Positions 52,477 to 61,612 of a stretch of 64,000 bases of DNA are shown here, one piece after another. Location of the stretch: NCBI RefSeq assembly GCF_026341825.1, contig NZ_JAPENY010000003.1:1488001-1552000 (forward strand), given 5' to 3'. The notes under the pieces are model-generated. The model was not told where the DNA came from, made no database searches, and worked only from the letters and a program-made list of their open reading frames with translations. This DNA comes from Streptomyces sp. NBC_00620. Lineage in GTDB: Bacteria; Actinomycetota; Actinomycetes; Streptomycetales; Streptomycetaceae. The position numbers were made by a program, and so were the translations under genes. Numbering within the stretch: the first letter of the stretch is position 1; each line of letters opens with the position of its first letter.

Positions 52477-52501
52477 CCCCCCGCCCACGGAGGGCGGGGG
52501 G
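52477..52501. terminator. 10-bp GC stem terminator
   Basis: CCCCCCGCCC (52477-52486) and GGGCGGGGGG (52492-52501) pair around a 5-nt loop, 63 bp after the dehydrogenase stop. Confidence 0.8.
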
Positions 52502-52549
52502 ATCCCCGGACATGCGCACTCCCCTGCACATATGCAGTACGTTCGGGTC

Positions 52550-53362
52550 ATGTCCCAGCCCGCCAAGTCCTCACGTACACCAGCCACGCCCGACGCGCCG
52601 GAGAGTGCCGCGGGCACTCGCGCGGCGGCCCAGCGGCTCAAGATGCGTCGCGAGCTGGCGGCCGCGGCCATGGAGCTGTTCGCGACCAAGGGGTACGAGG
52701 CGACCACCGTCGACGAGATCGCCGCCCAGGCCGGGGTGGCCCGTCGCACCTTCTTCCGCCACTTCCGTTCCAAGGAAGAGGCGATCTTCCCGGACCACGA
52801 CGACACCCTGATCCGGGCCGAGGCGGTGCTGAACGCGGCTCCCGCGCACGAGCACCCGCTCGACACGGTGTGCCGTGGCATCAAGGAAGTCATGAAGATG
52901 TACGCGGCCCAGCCCGAGATCTCCGTCTCGCGCTACAAGCTCACGCGCGAGGTGCCGACGCTGCGCGAGGCCGAGATCGCCTCCGTGGCGCGCTACGAGC
53001 GACTGTTCACCCGCTATCTGCTGGGCCACTTCGACGAGCACGCGCACGACGACGACGCCAACGACGACCCGCTGCTGGCGGAGGTCGCCGCGTCCGCCGT
53101 GGTGACGGCACACAATCACGTGCTGCGGCGCTGGCTGCGGGCCGGGGGCCAGGGGGACGTCGAGACCCAGCTGGACCACGCCTTCTCGATCGTCCGCAAG
53201 ACCTTCGGGACCGGGATCGGCGCCGGGCGCGAGGTCGCGCCGCAGGCGGCACCGGCTTCCTCCTTCACGGAGGGGGACGTGCTGGTGACCGTCGCCCGGG
53301 TCGATGCTCCGCTCGACCAGGTCATGCGGACCATCGAGCAGGCTCTCCGCGACCGGTCGTAA
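52550..53362 (+). CDS. TetR-family regulator, probably of acyl-CoA metabolism
   Basis: 270 aa from the ATG at 52550. No SD is seen; TACGTT at 52538-52543 is placed so that transcription could begin at the ATG (leaderless). HTH: ELAAAAMELFATKGYEATTV, then EIAAQAGVARRTFFRHF. The ligand domain is longer than usual, with a C-terminal extension. Flanked by the hydroxyacyl-CoA dehydrogenase and the ethylmalonyl-CoA operon, it probably senses an acyl-CoA or related metabolite. Confidence 0.86.
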   Translation: MSQPAKSSRTPATPDAPESAAGTRAAAQRLKMRRELAAAAMELFATKGYEATTVDEIAAQAGVARRTFFRHFRSKEEAIFPDHDDTLIRAEAVLNAAPAHEHPLDTVCRGIKEVMKMYAAQPEISVSRYKLTREVPTLREAEIASVARYERLFTRYLLGHFDEHAHDDDANDDPLLAEVAASAVVTAHNHVLRRWLRAGGQGDVETQLDHAFSIVRKTFGTGIGAGREVAPQAAPASSFTEGDVLVTVARVDAPLDQVMRTIEQALRDRS

Positions 53363-53406
53363 CCACTTCCCCTCAGGAAACCGCGGCTTCGCCGCTTGTC
53401 CTCGAT

Positions 53407-53442
53407 CGCCGGACGGGCTTGACCTGGCTCGTCCGGCGTTTT
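53407..53442 (+). terminator. Intrinsic terminator after the TetR gene
   Basis: CGCCGGACG (53407-53415) pairs with CGTCCGGCG (53430-53438), followed by TTTT. Confidence 0.8.
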
Positions 53443-53474
53443 CATGCCGTTTTGCGCCCCACCTGATCGATCAT

Positions 53475-53558
53475 CGCTCAAGTGTTACGTAAAGATTTCA
53501 CCTGAGCGCAACTTCTGGCACTCCGTGCCTTGTCACGTGACACGCCGTGCCATACCTT
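53475..53558 (+). promoter_or_regulatory. ccr promoter region with overlapping palindromes
   Basis: TTGTCA (53530-53535), a 17-bp spacer and TACCTT (53553-53558) form a strong promoter; TGTCACGTGACA (53531-53542) is a perfect 12-bp palindrome lying on the -35. Upstream, CGCTCA-A-GTG and CAC-C-TGAGCG (53475-53484, 53499-53508) flank TTACGTAA (53485-53492). A leader of ~220 nt follows before the GTG at 53784; I see no recognised riboswitch in it. Confidence 0.6.
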
Positions 53559-53783
53559 GAAGGAGTCCGGGCGGCCGGCGTGCAGAGACCTTTCGTACGT
53601 CGGCTGTCCCCGCAAGCCAATGGCGAGCGCGCCCGGACGCCTGCGTCACAGGCAACCTTCTGCGCCGACCCAGCGCTGCCACAGCATCACCTCCGCCGAA
53701 CCGACGGCACACCCCTCACCCCAGCAGCACCGACGTAACCCTCAGCGTCTCCCCTCAAGACGCCAGTCGCCGGAGGCAACACC

Positions 53784-55121
53784 GTGAAGGAAATCCTGGA
53801 CGCGATCCAGTCGGGGACAGCTACGTCCGCCGACTTCGCCGCTCTGCCGCTCCCCGAGTCGTACCGCGCGATCACCGTGCACAAGGACGAGACGGAGATG
53901 TTCGCCGGCCTCGCCACCCGCGACAAGGACCCCCGCAAGTCGATCCACCTGGACGACGTGCCGGTGCCCGAGCTCGGCCCGGGCGAGGCCCTGGTGGCCG
54001 TCATGGCCTCCTCGGTCAACTACAACTCGGTGTGGACCTCGATCTTCGAGCCGATGGCGACCTTCGGGTTCCTGGAGCGCTACGGCAGGCTCAGCGAGCT
54101 CACCAAGCGGCACGACCTGCCGTACCACATCATCGGCTCCGACCTCGCGGGCGTCGTGCTGCGCACAGGGCCCGGCGTGAACGCCTGGAAGCCCGGCGAC
54201 GAGGTCGTGGCGCACTGCCTGTCCGTCGAGCTGGAGTCGTCCGACGGCCACAACGACACGATGCTCGACCCCGAGCAGCGCATCTGGGGCTTCGAGACCA
54301 ACTTCGGCGGCCTGGCAGAGATCGCACTCGTCAAGTCCAACCAGCTGATGCCGAAGCCGGACCACCTCAGCTGGGAGGAGGCCGCAGCTCCGGGCCTGGT
54401 GAACTCCACCGCGTACCGCCAGCTGGTCTCCCGCAACGGCGCCGGTATGAAGCAGGGCGACAACGTCCTGATCTGGGGCGCGAGCGGTGGGCTCGGCTCG
54501 TACGCCACGCAGTTCGCGCTGGCCGGCGGCGCCAACCCCATCTGTGTCGTGAGCAGCCCCCAGAAGGCGGACATCTGCCGGGCGATGGGCGCCGAGGCGA
54601 TCATCGACCGCAACGCCGAGGACTACAAGTTCTGGAAGGACGAGCACAACCAGGACCCCAAGGAGTGGAAGCGCTTCGGGAAGCGGATCCGTGAGCTGAC
54701 CGGTGGCGAGGACGTCGACATCGTCTTCGAGCACCCGGGCCGCGAGACCTTCGGCGCGAGCGTCTACGTCACCCGCAAGGGCGGCACGATCGTCACCTGC
54801 GCCTCGACCTCCGGGTACAACCACGAGTACGACAACCGCTACCTGTGGATGTCCCTGAAGAAGATCGTCGGCTCGCACTTCGCGAACTACCGCGAGGCCT
54901 GGGAGGCCAACCGGCTCGTCGCCAAGGGCAAGATCCACCCGACGCTCTCCCGGGTGTACTCCCTGGAGGAGACCGGGCAGGCCGCCTACGACGTGCACCG
55001 CAACCTGCATCAGGGCAAGGTCGGAGTCCTGGCGCTCGCGCCCCGCGAGGGCCTGGGCGTCCGCGACGAGGAGAAGCGCGCCCAGCACATCGACGCCATC
55101 AACCGCTTCCGGAACATCTGA
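53784..55121 (+). CDS. ccr: Crotonyl-CoA carboxylase/reductase
   Basis: 445 aa, GTG start with GGAGG 7 bp upstream. Medium-chain dehydrogenase fold: N-terminal GroES-like part (VNYNSVWTSIFEPMATFGFL) and NADPH-binding WGASGGLGSYATQFALAGG, with long insertions typical of CCR (ELESSDGHNDTMLDPEQRIW). It reductively carboxylates crotonyl-CoA to ethylmalonyl-CoA with NADPH and CO2, supplying the ethylmalonyl-CoA pathway and polyketide extender units. First gene of a five-gene operon. Confidence 0.97.
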   Translation: MKEILDAIQSGTATSADFAALPLPESYRAITVHKDETEMFAGLATRDKDPRKSIHLDDVPVPELGPGEALVAVMASSVNYNSVWTSIFEPMATFGFLERYGRLSELTKRHDLPYHIIGSDLAGVVLRTGPGVNAWKPGDEVVAHCLSVELESSDGHNDTMLDPEQRIWGFETNFGGLAEIALVKSNQLMPKPDHLSWEEAAAPGLVNSTAYRQLVSRNGAGMKQGDNVLIWGASGGLGSYATQFALAGGANPICVVSSPQKADICRAMGAEAIIDRNAEDYKFWKDEHNQDPKEWKRFGKRIRELTGGEDVDIVFEHPGRETFGASVYVTRKGGTIVTCASTSGYNHEYDNRYLWMSLKKIVGSHFANYREAWEANRLVAKGKIHPTLSRVYSLEETGQAAYDVHRNLHQGKVGVLALAPREGLGVRDEEKRAQHIDAINRFRNI

Positions 55122-55129
55122 GGTCATCG

Positions 55130-57157
55130 ATGACAGAGCGCCAGAAGGACCGGCCGTGGCTGATGCGGACGTACGCCGGTCACTCCACGGCAGAGGCCTC
55201 CAACGAGCTGTACCGGCGCAACCTCGCCAAGGGGCAGACGGGCCTCTCCGTGGCCTTCGACCTGCCGACGCAGACCGGGTACGACCCCGACCACATCCTC
55301 GCCCGCGGCGAGGTCGGCCGGGTCGGCGTGCCGGTCTCGCACCTCGGTGACATGCGCCGGCTGTTCCAGGACATCCCGCTGGAGCAGATGAACACCTCGA
55401 TGACCATCAACGCCACCGCCATGTGGCTGCTGGCGCTCTATCAGGTCGTCGCCGAGGAGCAGGGCGCGGACATCACCCAGCTCCAGGGGACGACCCAGAA
55501 CGACATCGTGAAGGAGTACCTGTCGCGGGGGACGCACGTCTTCCCGCCGGTTCCCTCGCTCCGGCTGACGACGGACATGATCACCTACACGGTGAACCAC
55601 ATCCCCAAGTGGAACCCGATCAACATCTGCAGCTACCACCTCCAGGAGGCGGGAGCCACCCCGGTCCAGGAGATCGCGTACGCGATGTCCACCGCGATCG
55701 CCGTCCTGGACGCGGTGTTCGCGTCGAGGCAGATCGCCGAGGACCGCAAGGGTGATGTCGTCGCGCGTATCTCCTTCTTCGTGAACGCGGGCGTCCGCTT
55801 CATCGAGGAGATGTGCAAGATGCGGGCGTTCGGGCGGATCTGGGATCAGATCACGCGCGAGCGGTACGGCATCGAGGACCCCAAGCAGCGGCGCTTCCGG
55901 TACGGCGTCCAGGTCAACTCCCTCGGTCTGACCGAGGCTCAGCCGGAGAACAACATCCAGCGGATCGTCCTTGAGATGCTGGCCGTGACGCTTTCGAAGG
56001 ACGCCCGCGCGCGTGCCGTGCAACTCCCCGCCTGGAACGAGGCGTTGGGCCTGCCCCGGCCCTGGGACCAGCAGTGGTCGCTGCGCATGCAGCAGGTGCT
56101 CGCCTACGAGAGCGACCTGCTGGAGTACGCGGACATCTTCGAGGGCTCGCACGTCATCGAGGCCAAAGTGGCTTCCCTGGTGGAGGAGTCGCTCGCCGAG
56201 ATGGACCGCATCGAGGAGATGGGCGGCGCGATGGCCGCCGTCGAGTCGGGCTACCTGAAGTCGCAGCTCGTCTCCTCGCACGCCGAGCGCCGGGCCCGTA
56301 TCGAGTCCGGCCAGGAGAAGATCGTCGGCGTCAACATCTTCGACTCGACCGAGCCGAACCCGCTCACGGCCGACCTGGACGCGGCGATCCAGACGGTCGA
56401 CCCGGCGGTCGAGGCCCGAGTGGTCGGGGCCCTCCAGAACTGGCGCGACACCCGGTATCAGCCGCCGTTCAACCACCCGCGCCCGTGCAAGGCGCTGGAG
56501 CGGCTGAAGGCGGCCGCCAAGGGCACCGACAACCTCATGGAAGCCACCCTGGAGTGCGCCCGCGCCGGCGTCACGACCGGCGAGTGGTCCGGGGCGCTGC
56601 GCGAGGTGTTCGGCGAGTTCCGGGCTCCCACCGGCGTCTCGTCCGCGCCCGTCGCGGTCACCGCCGAGGAGGGCACCGCGATGGCGCTGGTGCGCCGCAA
56701 GGTGGAGAGGACCGCCCGCGACCTCGGCGTCGGCAAACTCCGCTTCCTGGTGGGCAAGCCGGGCCTGGACGGGCACTCCAACGGCGCCGAGCAGATCGCC
56801 GTGCGGGCCCGCGACGCCGGGTTCGAGGTGGTCTACCAGGGCATCCGGCTCACCCCTGAGGAGATCGTGGCCGCGGCCGTCGCCGAGGACGTGCACGGCG
56901 TCGGTCTCTCGATCCTGTCCGGCTCGCACGCGCAGCTGGTGCCGGACGTGCTGGAGAGGCTGCGCGAGGCCGGTGCGGCCGACATCCCGGTGATCGCGGG
57001 CGGGATCATCCCGAACGCCGACGCCGAACTGCTGAAGGCCGCTGGAGTGGCCGCGGTCTTCACCCCGAAGGACTTCGACATCACCGGAATCATCGCCCGT
57101 ATCGTCGACGAGATCCGCAAAGCGAACAAGCTCGACCCCCTGGAGGTCCCCGCATGA
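55130..57157 (+). CDS. ecm: Coenzyme-B12-dependent ethylmalonyl-CoA mutase
   Basis: 675 aa from the ATG at 55130 (GAGG 6 bp upstream, 8 bp after the ccr stop). The mutase barrel runs to ~540 (GQTGLSVAFDLPTQTGYD, TTQNDIVKEYLSRGTHVFPP). The C-terminal cobalamin domain has the base-off DxHxxG motif in KPGLDGHSNGAEQ and GLSILSGSH. It isomerises (2R)-ethylmalonyl-CoA to methylsuccinyl-CoA. I recall S. coelicolor naming this meaA. The lyase gene overlaps its stop by ATGA. Confidence 0.95.
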   Translation: MTERQKDRPWLMRTYAGHSTAEASNELYRRNLAKGQTGLSVAFDLPTQTGYDPDHILARGEVGRVGVPVSHLGDMRRLFQDIPLEQMNTSMTINATAMWLLALYQVVAEEQGADITQLQGTTQNDIVKEYLSRGTHVFPPVPSLRLTTDMITYTVNHIPKWNPINICSYHLQEAGATPVQEIAYAMSTAIAVLDAVFASRQIAEDRKGDVVARISFFVNAGVRFIEEMCKMRAFGRIWDQITRERYGIEDPKQRRFRYGVQVNSLGLTEAQPENNIQRIVLEMLAVTLSKDARARAVQLPAWNEALGLPRPWDQQWSLRMQQVLAYESDLLEYADIFEGSHVIEAKVASLVEESLAEMDRIEEMGGAMAAVESGYLKSQLVSSHAERRARIESGQEKIVGVNIFDSTEPNPLTADLDAAIQTVDPAVEARVVGALQNWRDTRYQPPFNHPRPCKALERLKAAAKGTDNLMEATLECARAGVTTGEWSGALREVFGEFRAPTGVSSAPVAVTAEEGTAMALVRRKVERTARDLGVGKLRFLVGKPGLDGHSNGAEQIAVRARDAGFEVVYQGIRLTPEEIVAAAVAEDVHGVGLSILSGSHAQLVPDVLERLREAGAADIPVIAGGIIPNADAELLKAAGVAAVFTPKDFDITGIIARIVDEIRKANKLDPLEVPA

Positions 57158-58113
57158 CCGTCAACCGTCTGCGTCCCCGCCGCTCCTGCCTCGCGGTGCC
57201 GGGAAGCAACCCCCGCTTCCTGGAGAAGGCGCAGGGCCTCCCCGCGGACCAGGTCTTCCTCGACCTCGAGGACGCGTGCGCGCCGCTCGCCAAGCCCGAG
57301 GCGCGGCACACCATCGTCAAGTTCCTCAACGAGGGCGACTGGACCGGCAAGACGAGGGTCGTGCGGGTCAACGACTGGACGACGGAGTGGACGTACCGCG
57401 ATGTCGTGACGGTTGTCGAGGGCGCCGGTCCGAACCTCGACTGCATCATGCTGCCGAAGGTGCAGGACGCCCAGCAGGTTGTCGCGCTCGACCTCCTGCT
57501 GACGCAGATCGAGAAGACGATGGGCTTCGAGGTCGGCAAGATCGGTATCGAGGCGCAGATCGAGAACGCCAAGGGTCTGGTCAACGTCAACGAGATCGCG
57601 GCCGCCTCGCCGCGCACCGAGACCATCATCTTCGGCCCGGCCGACTTCATGGCGTCGATCAACATGAAGACCCTGGTCGTGGGCGAGCAGCCGCCCGGCT
57701 ACGGCGCGGACGCCTACCACTACATCCTGATGAAGATCCTGATGGCGGCCCGTACCTACGACCTCCAGGCGATCGACGGCCCGTACCTCCAGATCCGCAA
57801 CGTGGACGGCTACCGCGAGGTCGCGCAGCGCGCCGCCGCCCTCGGCTTCGACGGCAAGTGGGTGCTGCACCCGGGTCAGGTCGAGGCGTCGAACGAGATC
57901 TTCTCGCCCTCCCAGGAGGACTTCGACCACGCCGAACTGATCCTGGACGCCTACGAGTACTGCACGTCCGAGGCGGGCGGCAAGAAGGGCTCCGCGATGC
58001 TCGGCGACGAGATGATCGACGAGGCCAGCCGCAAGATGGCGCTCGTCATCTCCGGCAAGGGCCGGGCCGCCGGCATGCAGCGCACGTCCAAGTTCGAAGC
58101 CCCGGAGGCCTGA
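57154..58113 (+). CDS. HpcH/HpaI-type CoA ester lyase (malyl/beta-methylmalyl-CoA lyase)
   Basis: 319 aa. CitE-like TIM barrel: RSCLAVPGSNPRFLEKAQGL, FLDLEDACAPLAKPEAR (acidic metal ligands) and IEAQIENAKGL. In the ethylmalonyl-CoA pathway it would cleave beta-methylmalyl-CoA to glyoxylate and propionyl-CoA. The gene overlaps ecm at its start and is followed by the MaoC gene after 5 bp. Confidence 0.93.
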   Translation: MTVNRLRPRRSCLAVPGSNPRFLEKAQGLPADQVFLDLEDACAPLAKPEARHTIVKFLNEGDWTGKTRVVRVNDWTTEWTYRDVVTVVEGAGPNLDCIMLPKVQDAQQVVALDLLLTQIEKTMGFEVGKIGIEAQIENAKGLVNVNEIAAASPRTETIIFGPADFMASINMKTLVVGEQPPGYGADAYHYILMKILMAARTYDLQAIDGPYLQIRNVDGYREVAQRAAALGFDGKWVLHPGQVEASNEIFSPSQEDFDHAELILDAYEYCTSEAGGKKGSAMLGDEMIDEASRKMALVISGKGRAAGMQRTSKFEAPEA

Positions 58114-58118
58114 GCACC

Positions 58119-58631
58119 ATGCAGTTCGGACGCACCTACGAAGAGTTCGAGATCGGCGCGGTCTACAAGCACTGGCCCGGAAAAACGGTCACCGAGTACG
58201 ACGACCACCTCTTCTGTCTGCTGACCATGAACCACCACCCGCTCCACATGGACAGCAACTACGCGGAGAAGACGACCGACTTCGGGAAGAACGTCGTCGT
58301 CGGGAACTACATCTACTCGCTGCTGCTCGGCATGTCGGTCCCCGACGTGTCCGGCAAGGCGATCGCCAACCTGGAGGTCGAGTCGCTGAAGCACGTGGCG
58401 CCGACCTTCCACGGCGACACGATCTACGGCGAGACCACGGTCCTCGACAAGACGCCGTCGAGGTCCAAGTCGGACCGCGGGATCGTCTACGTGGAGACCA
58501 AGGGCTACAAGCAGGACGGCACGCTGGTCTGCGTGTTCCGCCGCAAGGTGATGGTCCCCACCGAGACGTACATCAAGGAGCGCGGCGGCGAGCAGCCCGG
58601 CCGCCCGGAGCTGAAGCAGACGGAGAAGTAG
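58119..58631 (+). CDS. MaoC-family hydratase, probable mesaconyl-CoA hydratase
   Basis: 170 aa from the ATG at 58119. R-hydratase hot-dog fold: YKHWPGKTVTEYDDHLFCLL, then NHHPLHMDSNYAE with the catalytic D-x4-H-type pair. It would hydrate mesaconyl-CoA to beta-methylmalyl-CoA. The short length fits a single hot-dog domain, unlike the larger proteobacterial Mch as I recall it. Confidence 0.85.
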   Translation: MQFGRTYEEFEIGAVYKHWPGKTVTEYDDHLFCLLTMNHHPLHMDSNYAEKTTDFGKNVVVGNYIYSLLLGMSVPDVSGKAIANLEVESLKHVAPTFHGDTIYGETTVLDKTPSRSKSDRGIVYVETKGYKQDGTLVCVFRRKVMVPTETYIKERGGEQPGRPELKQTEK

Positions 58632-58633
58632 CC

Positions 58634-59839
58634 ATGGCGCGACTCGCCCAGACCGCCGGTCTCACCGAAATCCAGCAGGAGATCCTCTCCACCGTCCGCG
58701 ACTTCGTGGACAAGGAGATCATCCCGGTCGCCACCGAGCTGGAGCACCGCGACGAGTACCCACAGGAGATCGTCGACGGGCTCAAGGAGTTGGGCCTCTT
58801 CGGGCTGATGATCCCGGAGGAGTACGGCGGTCTGGGCGAGTCCCTCCTGACGTACGCGCTGTGCGTCGAGGAGATCGCCCGTGGCTGGATGTCGGTGTCC
58901 GGCATCATCAACACCCACTTCATCGTGGCCTACATGCTCAAGCAGCACGGCACACAGGAGCAGAAGGACTACTTCCTGCCGCGGATGGCGCTGGGCGAGA
59001 CGCGGGGCGCGTTCTCGATGTCGGAGCCGGCACTCGGCTCGGATGTCTCGGCGATCACGTCGAAGGCGGTCAAGGACGGCGACGAGTACGTCCTGAACGG
59101 TCAGAAGATGTGGCTGACGAACGGCGGCACGTCGAACCTGGTGGCCGTTCTCGTGAAGAGTGACGAAGGACACCCCGAGGGCACCCCGGCCCACAAGTCG
59201 ATGACGACCTTCCTGATCGAGAAGGAGCCCGGCTTCGGAGAGGTCCGCCCCGGCCTCACCATCCCCGGGAAGATCGACAAGATGGGCTACAAGGGGGTCG
59301 ACACCACCGAGTTGATCATGGACGGACTGCGCATTCCGGCCAATCGCGTGCTCGGCGGGACCACCGGCCGAGGGTTTTACCAAATGATGGACGGGGTCGA
59401 GGTCGGCCGCGTGAATGTGGCGGCGCGTGGCTGTGGCGTCGCACAACGTGCATTTGAGCTGGGTGTCTCCTATGCCCAGCAGCGTCACACTTTCGGCAAG
59501 CCGATCGCCCAGCACCAGGCGATCCAGTTCAAGCTGGCCGAGATGGCTACCAAGGTCGAGGCCGCCCATGCGATGATGGTGAATGCAGCACGCAAAAAGG
59601 ACTCCGGGGAACGAAACGACCTCGAAGCAGGGATGGCGAAGTACCTCGCCTCCGAATACTGCAAGGAAGTAGTCGAGGACGCTTTCCGGATCCACGGTGG
59701 CTACGGCTTCTCGAAGGAGTACGAGATCGAGCGTCTCTACCGTGAGGCGCCGATGCTGCTGATCGGCGAAGGTACCGCCGAGATCCAGAAAATGATCATC
59801 GGGCGCAGGCTGCTCGAAGAGTACCGACTCCAGGGCTAG
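58634..59839 (+). CDS. Acyl-CoA dehydrogenase, probable methylsuccinyl-CoA dehydrogenase
   Basis: 401 aa starting 2 bp after the MaoC stop. ACAD landmarks: RGAFSMSEPALGSDVSAI, YVLNGQKMWLTNG, QRHTFGKPIAQHQAIQFKLA, and the catalytic region LLIGEGTAEIQKMIIGR with the EGT Glu. FAD-dependent oxidation of methylsuccinyl-CoA to mesaconyl-CoA is inferred from the operon, not from the sequence. It is the last gene of the pathway operon. Confidence 0.88.
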   Translation: MARLAQTAGLTEIQQEILSTVRDFVDKEIIPVATELEHRDEYPQEIVDGLKELGLFGLMIPEEYGGLGESLLTYALCVEEIARGWMSVSGIINTHFIVAYMLKQHGTQEQKDYFLPRMALGETRGAFSMSEPALGSDVSAITSKAVKDGDEYVLNGQKMWLTNGGTSNLVAVLVKSDEGHPEGTPAHKSMTTFLIEKEPGFGEVRPGLTIPGKIDKMGYKGVDTTELIMDGLRIPANRVLGGTTGRGFYQMMDGVEVGRVNVAARGCGVAQRAFELGVSYAQQRHTFGKPIAQHQAIQFKLAEMATKVEAAHAMMVNAARKKDSGERNDLEAGMAKYLASEYCKEVVEDAFRIHGGYGFSKEYEIERLYREAPMLLIGEGTAEIQKMIIGRRLLEEYRLQG

Positions 59840-59920
59840 ATGTCCCGGTTAGGGGTGTTTCCTTCGAGAAGAACATCACACCCCGTCAGCACTCTTCAGC
59901 CGTCGACTCGGCTTCCTGGC

Positions 59921-59951
59921 TTGCCCAGTTGTGGCCCGCGACCGGTACGAT
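59921..59951 (+). promoter_or_regulatory. Possible psd promoter
   Basis: TTGCCC (59921-59926), 19-bp spacer, TACGAT (59946-59951), about 60 bp before the psd start. The spacing is longer than ideal. Confidence 0.35.
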
Positions 59952-60012
59952 CCCGGGAAAGCCGCCGTCCCCCGTTTTTGCAGCGCGGCATCATCCGCTA
60001 CGAAGGTCATCC

Positions 60013-60669
60013 ATGCCCCACAGCCAAACCTCTGCACCTCGCGACAGCCTGGCAGGCGTACGCCTCGCGCGCGGAGCATCGCCGTGGCTTCTCCCGACCG
60101 TTGCCACCGCAGCCCTCAGCCTGGCACGCGCACGCCACTCCGGCGTCGCCAAGGCCGTGGCCGTACCCGCCACCGCGCTCGCGGCGGGGATGCTGTGGTT
60201 CTTCCGCGACCCAGAGCGTGAGATCACGCAGGGCAGGGTCATCTCGCCCGCCGACGGTGTGGTGCAGAGCATCATGCCGTGGAAGGACGGACGCACCCGC
60301 GTCGCGATCTTCATGAGCCCGCTGAACGTCCACGTCAACCGCGCGCCTCTCTCCGGCACGGTGACATCGGTCGAGCACATCCCCGGTGGGTTCGTTCCGG
60401 CGTTCAACAAGGAGAGCGAGAACAACGAACGCGTCGTCTGGCACTTCGACACCGAGCTCGGTGACATCGAGATGATCCAGATCGCCGGCGCGGTCGCCCG
60501 CCGTATCGTTCCTTATATCCCTCAGGGTACGAAGGTCGAGCAGGGCGAGCGGATCGGCTTGATCCGGTTCGGCTCGCGCGTCGACATCTATCTCCCCGAG
60601 GGTGTCGAGGTGGACGTGGAGGTCGGTCAGAAGACCGTGGCTGGGGTGACTCGAATTGACCGTGATTGA
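60013..60669 (+). CDS. psd: Phosphatidylserine decarboxylase proenzyme
   Basis: 218 aa from the ATG at 60013 (AAGG upstream). It has an N-terminal membrane segment, FFRDPEREITQGRVISPADG, the HVNR motif in MSPLNVHVNRAPLSG, and a Gly-Ser self-cleavage site in IGLIRFGSRVD that would yield the pyruvoyl group. Short, archaeal/actinobacterial-type PSD. It makes phosphatidylethanolamine. The next gene overlaps by 14 bp. Confidence 0.94.
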   Translation: MPHSQTSAPRDSLAGVRLARGASPWLLPTVATAALSLARARHSGVAKAVAVPATALAAGMLWFFRDPEREITQGRVISPADGVVQSIMPWKDGRTRVAIFMSPLNVHVNRAPLSGTVTSVEHIPGGFVPAFNKESENNERVVWHFDTELGDIEMIQIAGAVARRIVPYIPQGTKVEQGERIGLIRFGSRVDIYLPEGVEVDVEVGQKTVAGVTRIDRD

Positions 60670-61516
60670 TCCCGAGACGCAGGCCGGCACCGGCTGGGTG
60701 CCGGAGGCCGACGAGGTGGACGACGAAGAGGAGATGCCCCTCTCTCTCCGCCTCTCAATAGCGGACACCCTCACCCTGGGCAACGCGACCTGCGGCTTCA
60801 TGGCGGTGTACTTCACCACCACCGGCATCCTGATCCCGCACCTCACGGGTAGCCAGGAGACGGGCATGGCACGGCACAGCGCCGCCACGGCCGTCATCCT
60901 CATGCTGTGCGCGGCGGTCTTCGACCTCTTCGACGGTCTGGTCGCCCGCAAGCTGCGCTCCTCCCCCATGGGCGCCGAGCTGGACAACCTCTCCGACCTG
61001 ATCAGCTTCGGGCTCGCTCCGGCGTACTTCGTGCTGGTCTACGGCATGGTCGCGGACGACGCGCATCAGCGAGTGGCGGCGCTGGGGGCCATCGTGGTCC
61101 TCCTCGCGGTCGTACTGAGACTCGCGCGCTTCTCCTGCGTCACGGTCAAGGACGGCACGTTCCAGGGCATGCCATCGCCCTTCGGGGCACTCACCGTGGT
61201 CTCCATCGTGCTGCTCGAGCTGCCGTTCGTCGCCACGCTCATGGCGATCCTCGGCACCGCCTGGCTGATGGTGAGCCGGGTCGAGTACCCGAAGCCGAGG
61301 GGGCGCCTCGCCATCGCGATGCTCTCCTGGATCGTCGTCAGCATGGGCCTCCTCGTGGCCTGGGCCTTCGACGCTCCCAGCGGGATACTGCTGCTGCAGA
61401 CCGGATGCGCGCTGCAGCTGGTCATGGGCGCGGTGATTCCCCTCTTCGCCACGGCTCGGAAGGTGAACAACTTCCGGGACAACCGGCGTGAGGCACGGGC
61501 GGCTCAGCTGCCGTAG
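60656..61516 (+). CDS. pssA: CDP-diacylglycerol-serine O-phosphatidyltransferase
   Basis: 286 aa from a TTG at 60656, which has GGGGTGA 7 bp upstream; a GTG at 60662 is the alternative. CDP-alcohol phosphatidyltransferase signature D-x2-D-G-x2-A-R-x8-G-x3-D-x3-D spans FDLFDGLVARKLRSS and the following GAELDNLSD. About eight membrane helices. It supplies the phosphatidylserine that Psd decarboxylates. Confidence 0.93.
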   Translation: MTVIDPETQAGTGWVPEADEVDDEEEMPLSLRLSIADTLTLGNATCGFMAVYFTTTGILIPHLTGSQETGMARHSAATAVILMLCAAVFDLFDGLVARKLRSSPMGAELDNLSDLISFGLAPAYFVLVYGMVADDAHQRVAALGAIVVLLAVVLRLARFSCVTVKDGTFQGMPSPFGALTVVSIVLLELPFVATLMAILGTAWLMVSRVEYPKPRGRLAIAMLSWIVVSMGLLVAWAFDAPSGILLLQTGCALQLVMGAVIPLFATARKVNNFRDNRREARAAQLP

Positions 61517-61545
61517 TGCTTGTACGAGCCGCGCTTGTACGTACC

Positions 61546-61586
61546 GAAGGGCCCCGAACCACACGGTTCGGGGCCCTTCGGCTTTT
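61546..61586. terminator. 15-bp stem terminator with T-tract
   Basis: Arms 61546-61560 and 61565-61579 are perfect complements around ACAC, followed by GGCTTTTT, after pssA and facing the leftward ABC operon. Confidence 0.92.
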
Positions 61587-61612
61587 TCGGGGCCCTTGTT
61601 CGGCCTTTGGTG

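Noticed and set aside
53560..53783. Cobalamin riboswitch upstream of ccr/ecm
   Set aside because: The leader is long enough and the operon uses B12, but I could not find the conserved B12-box or core elements.
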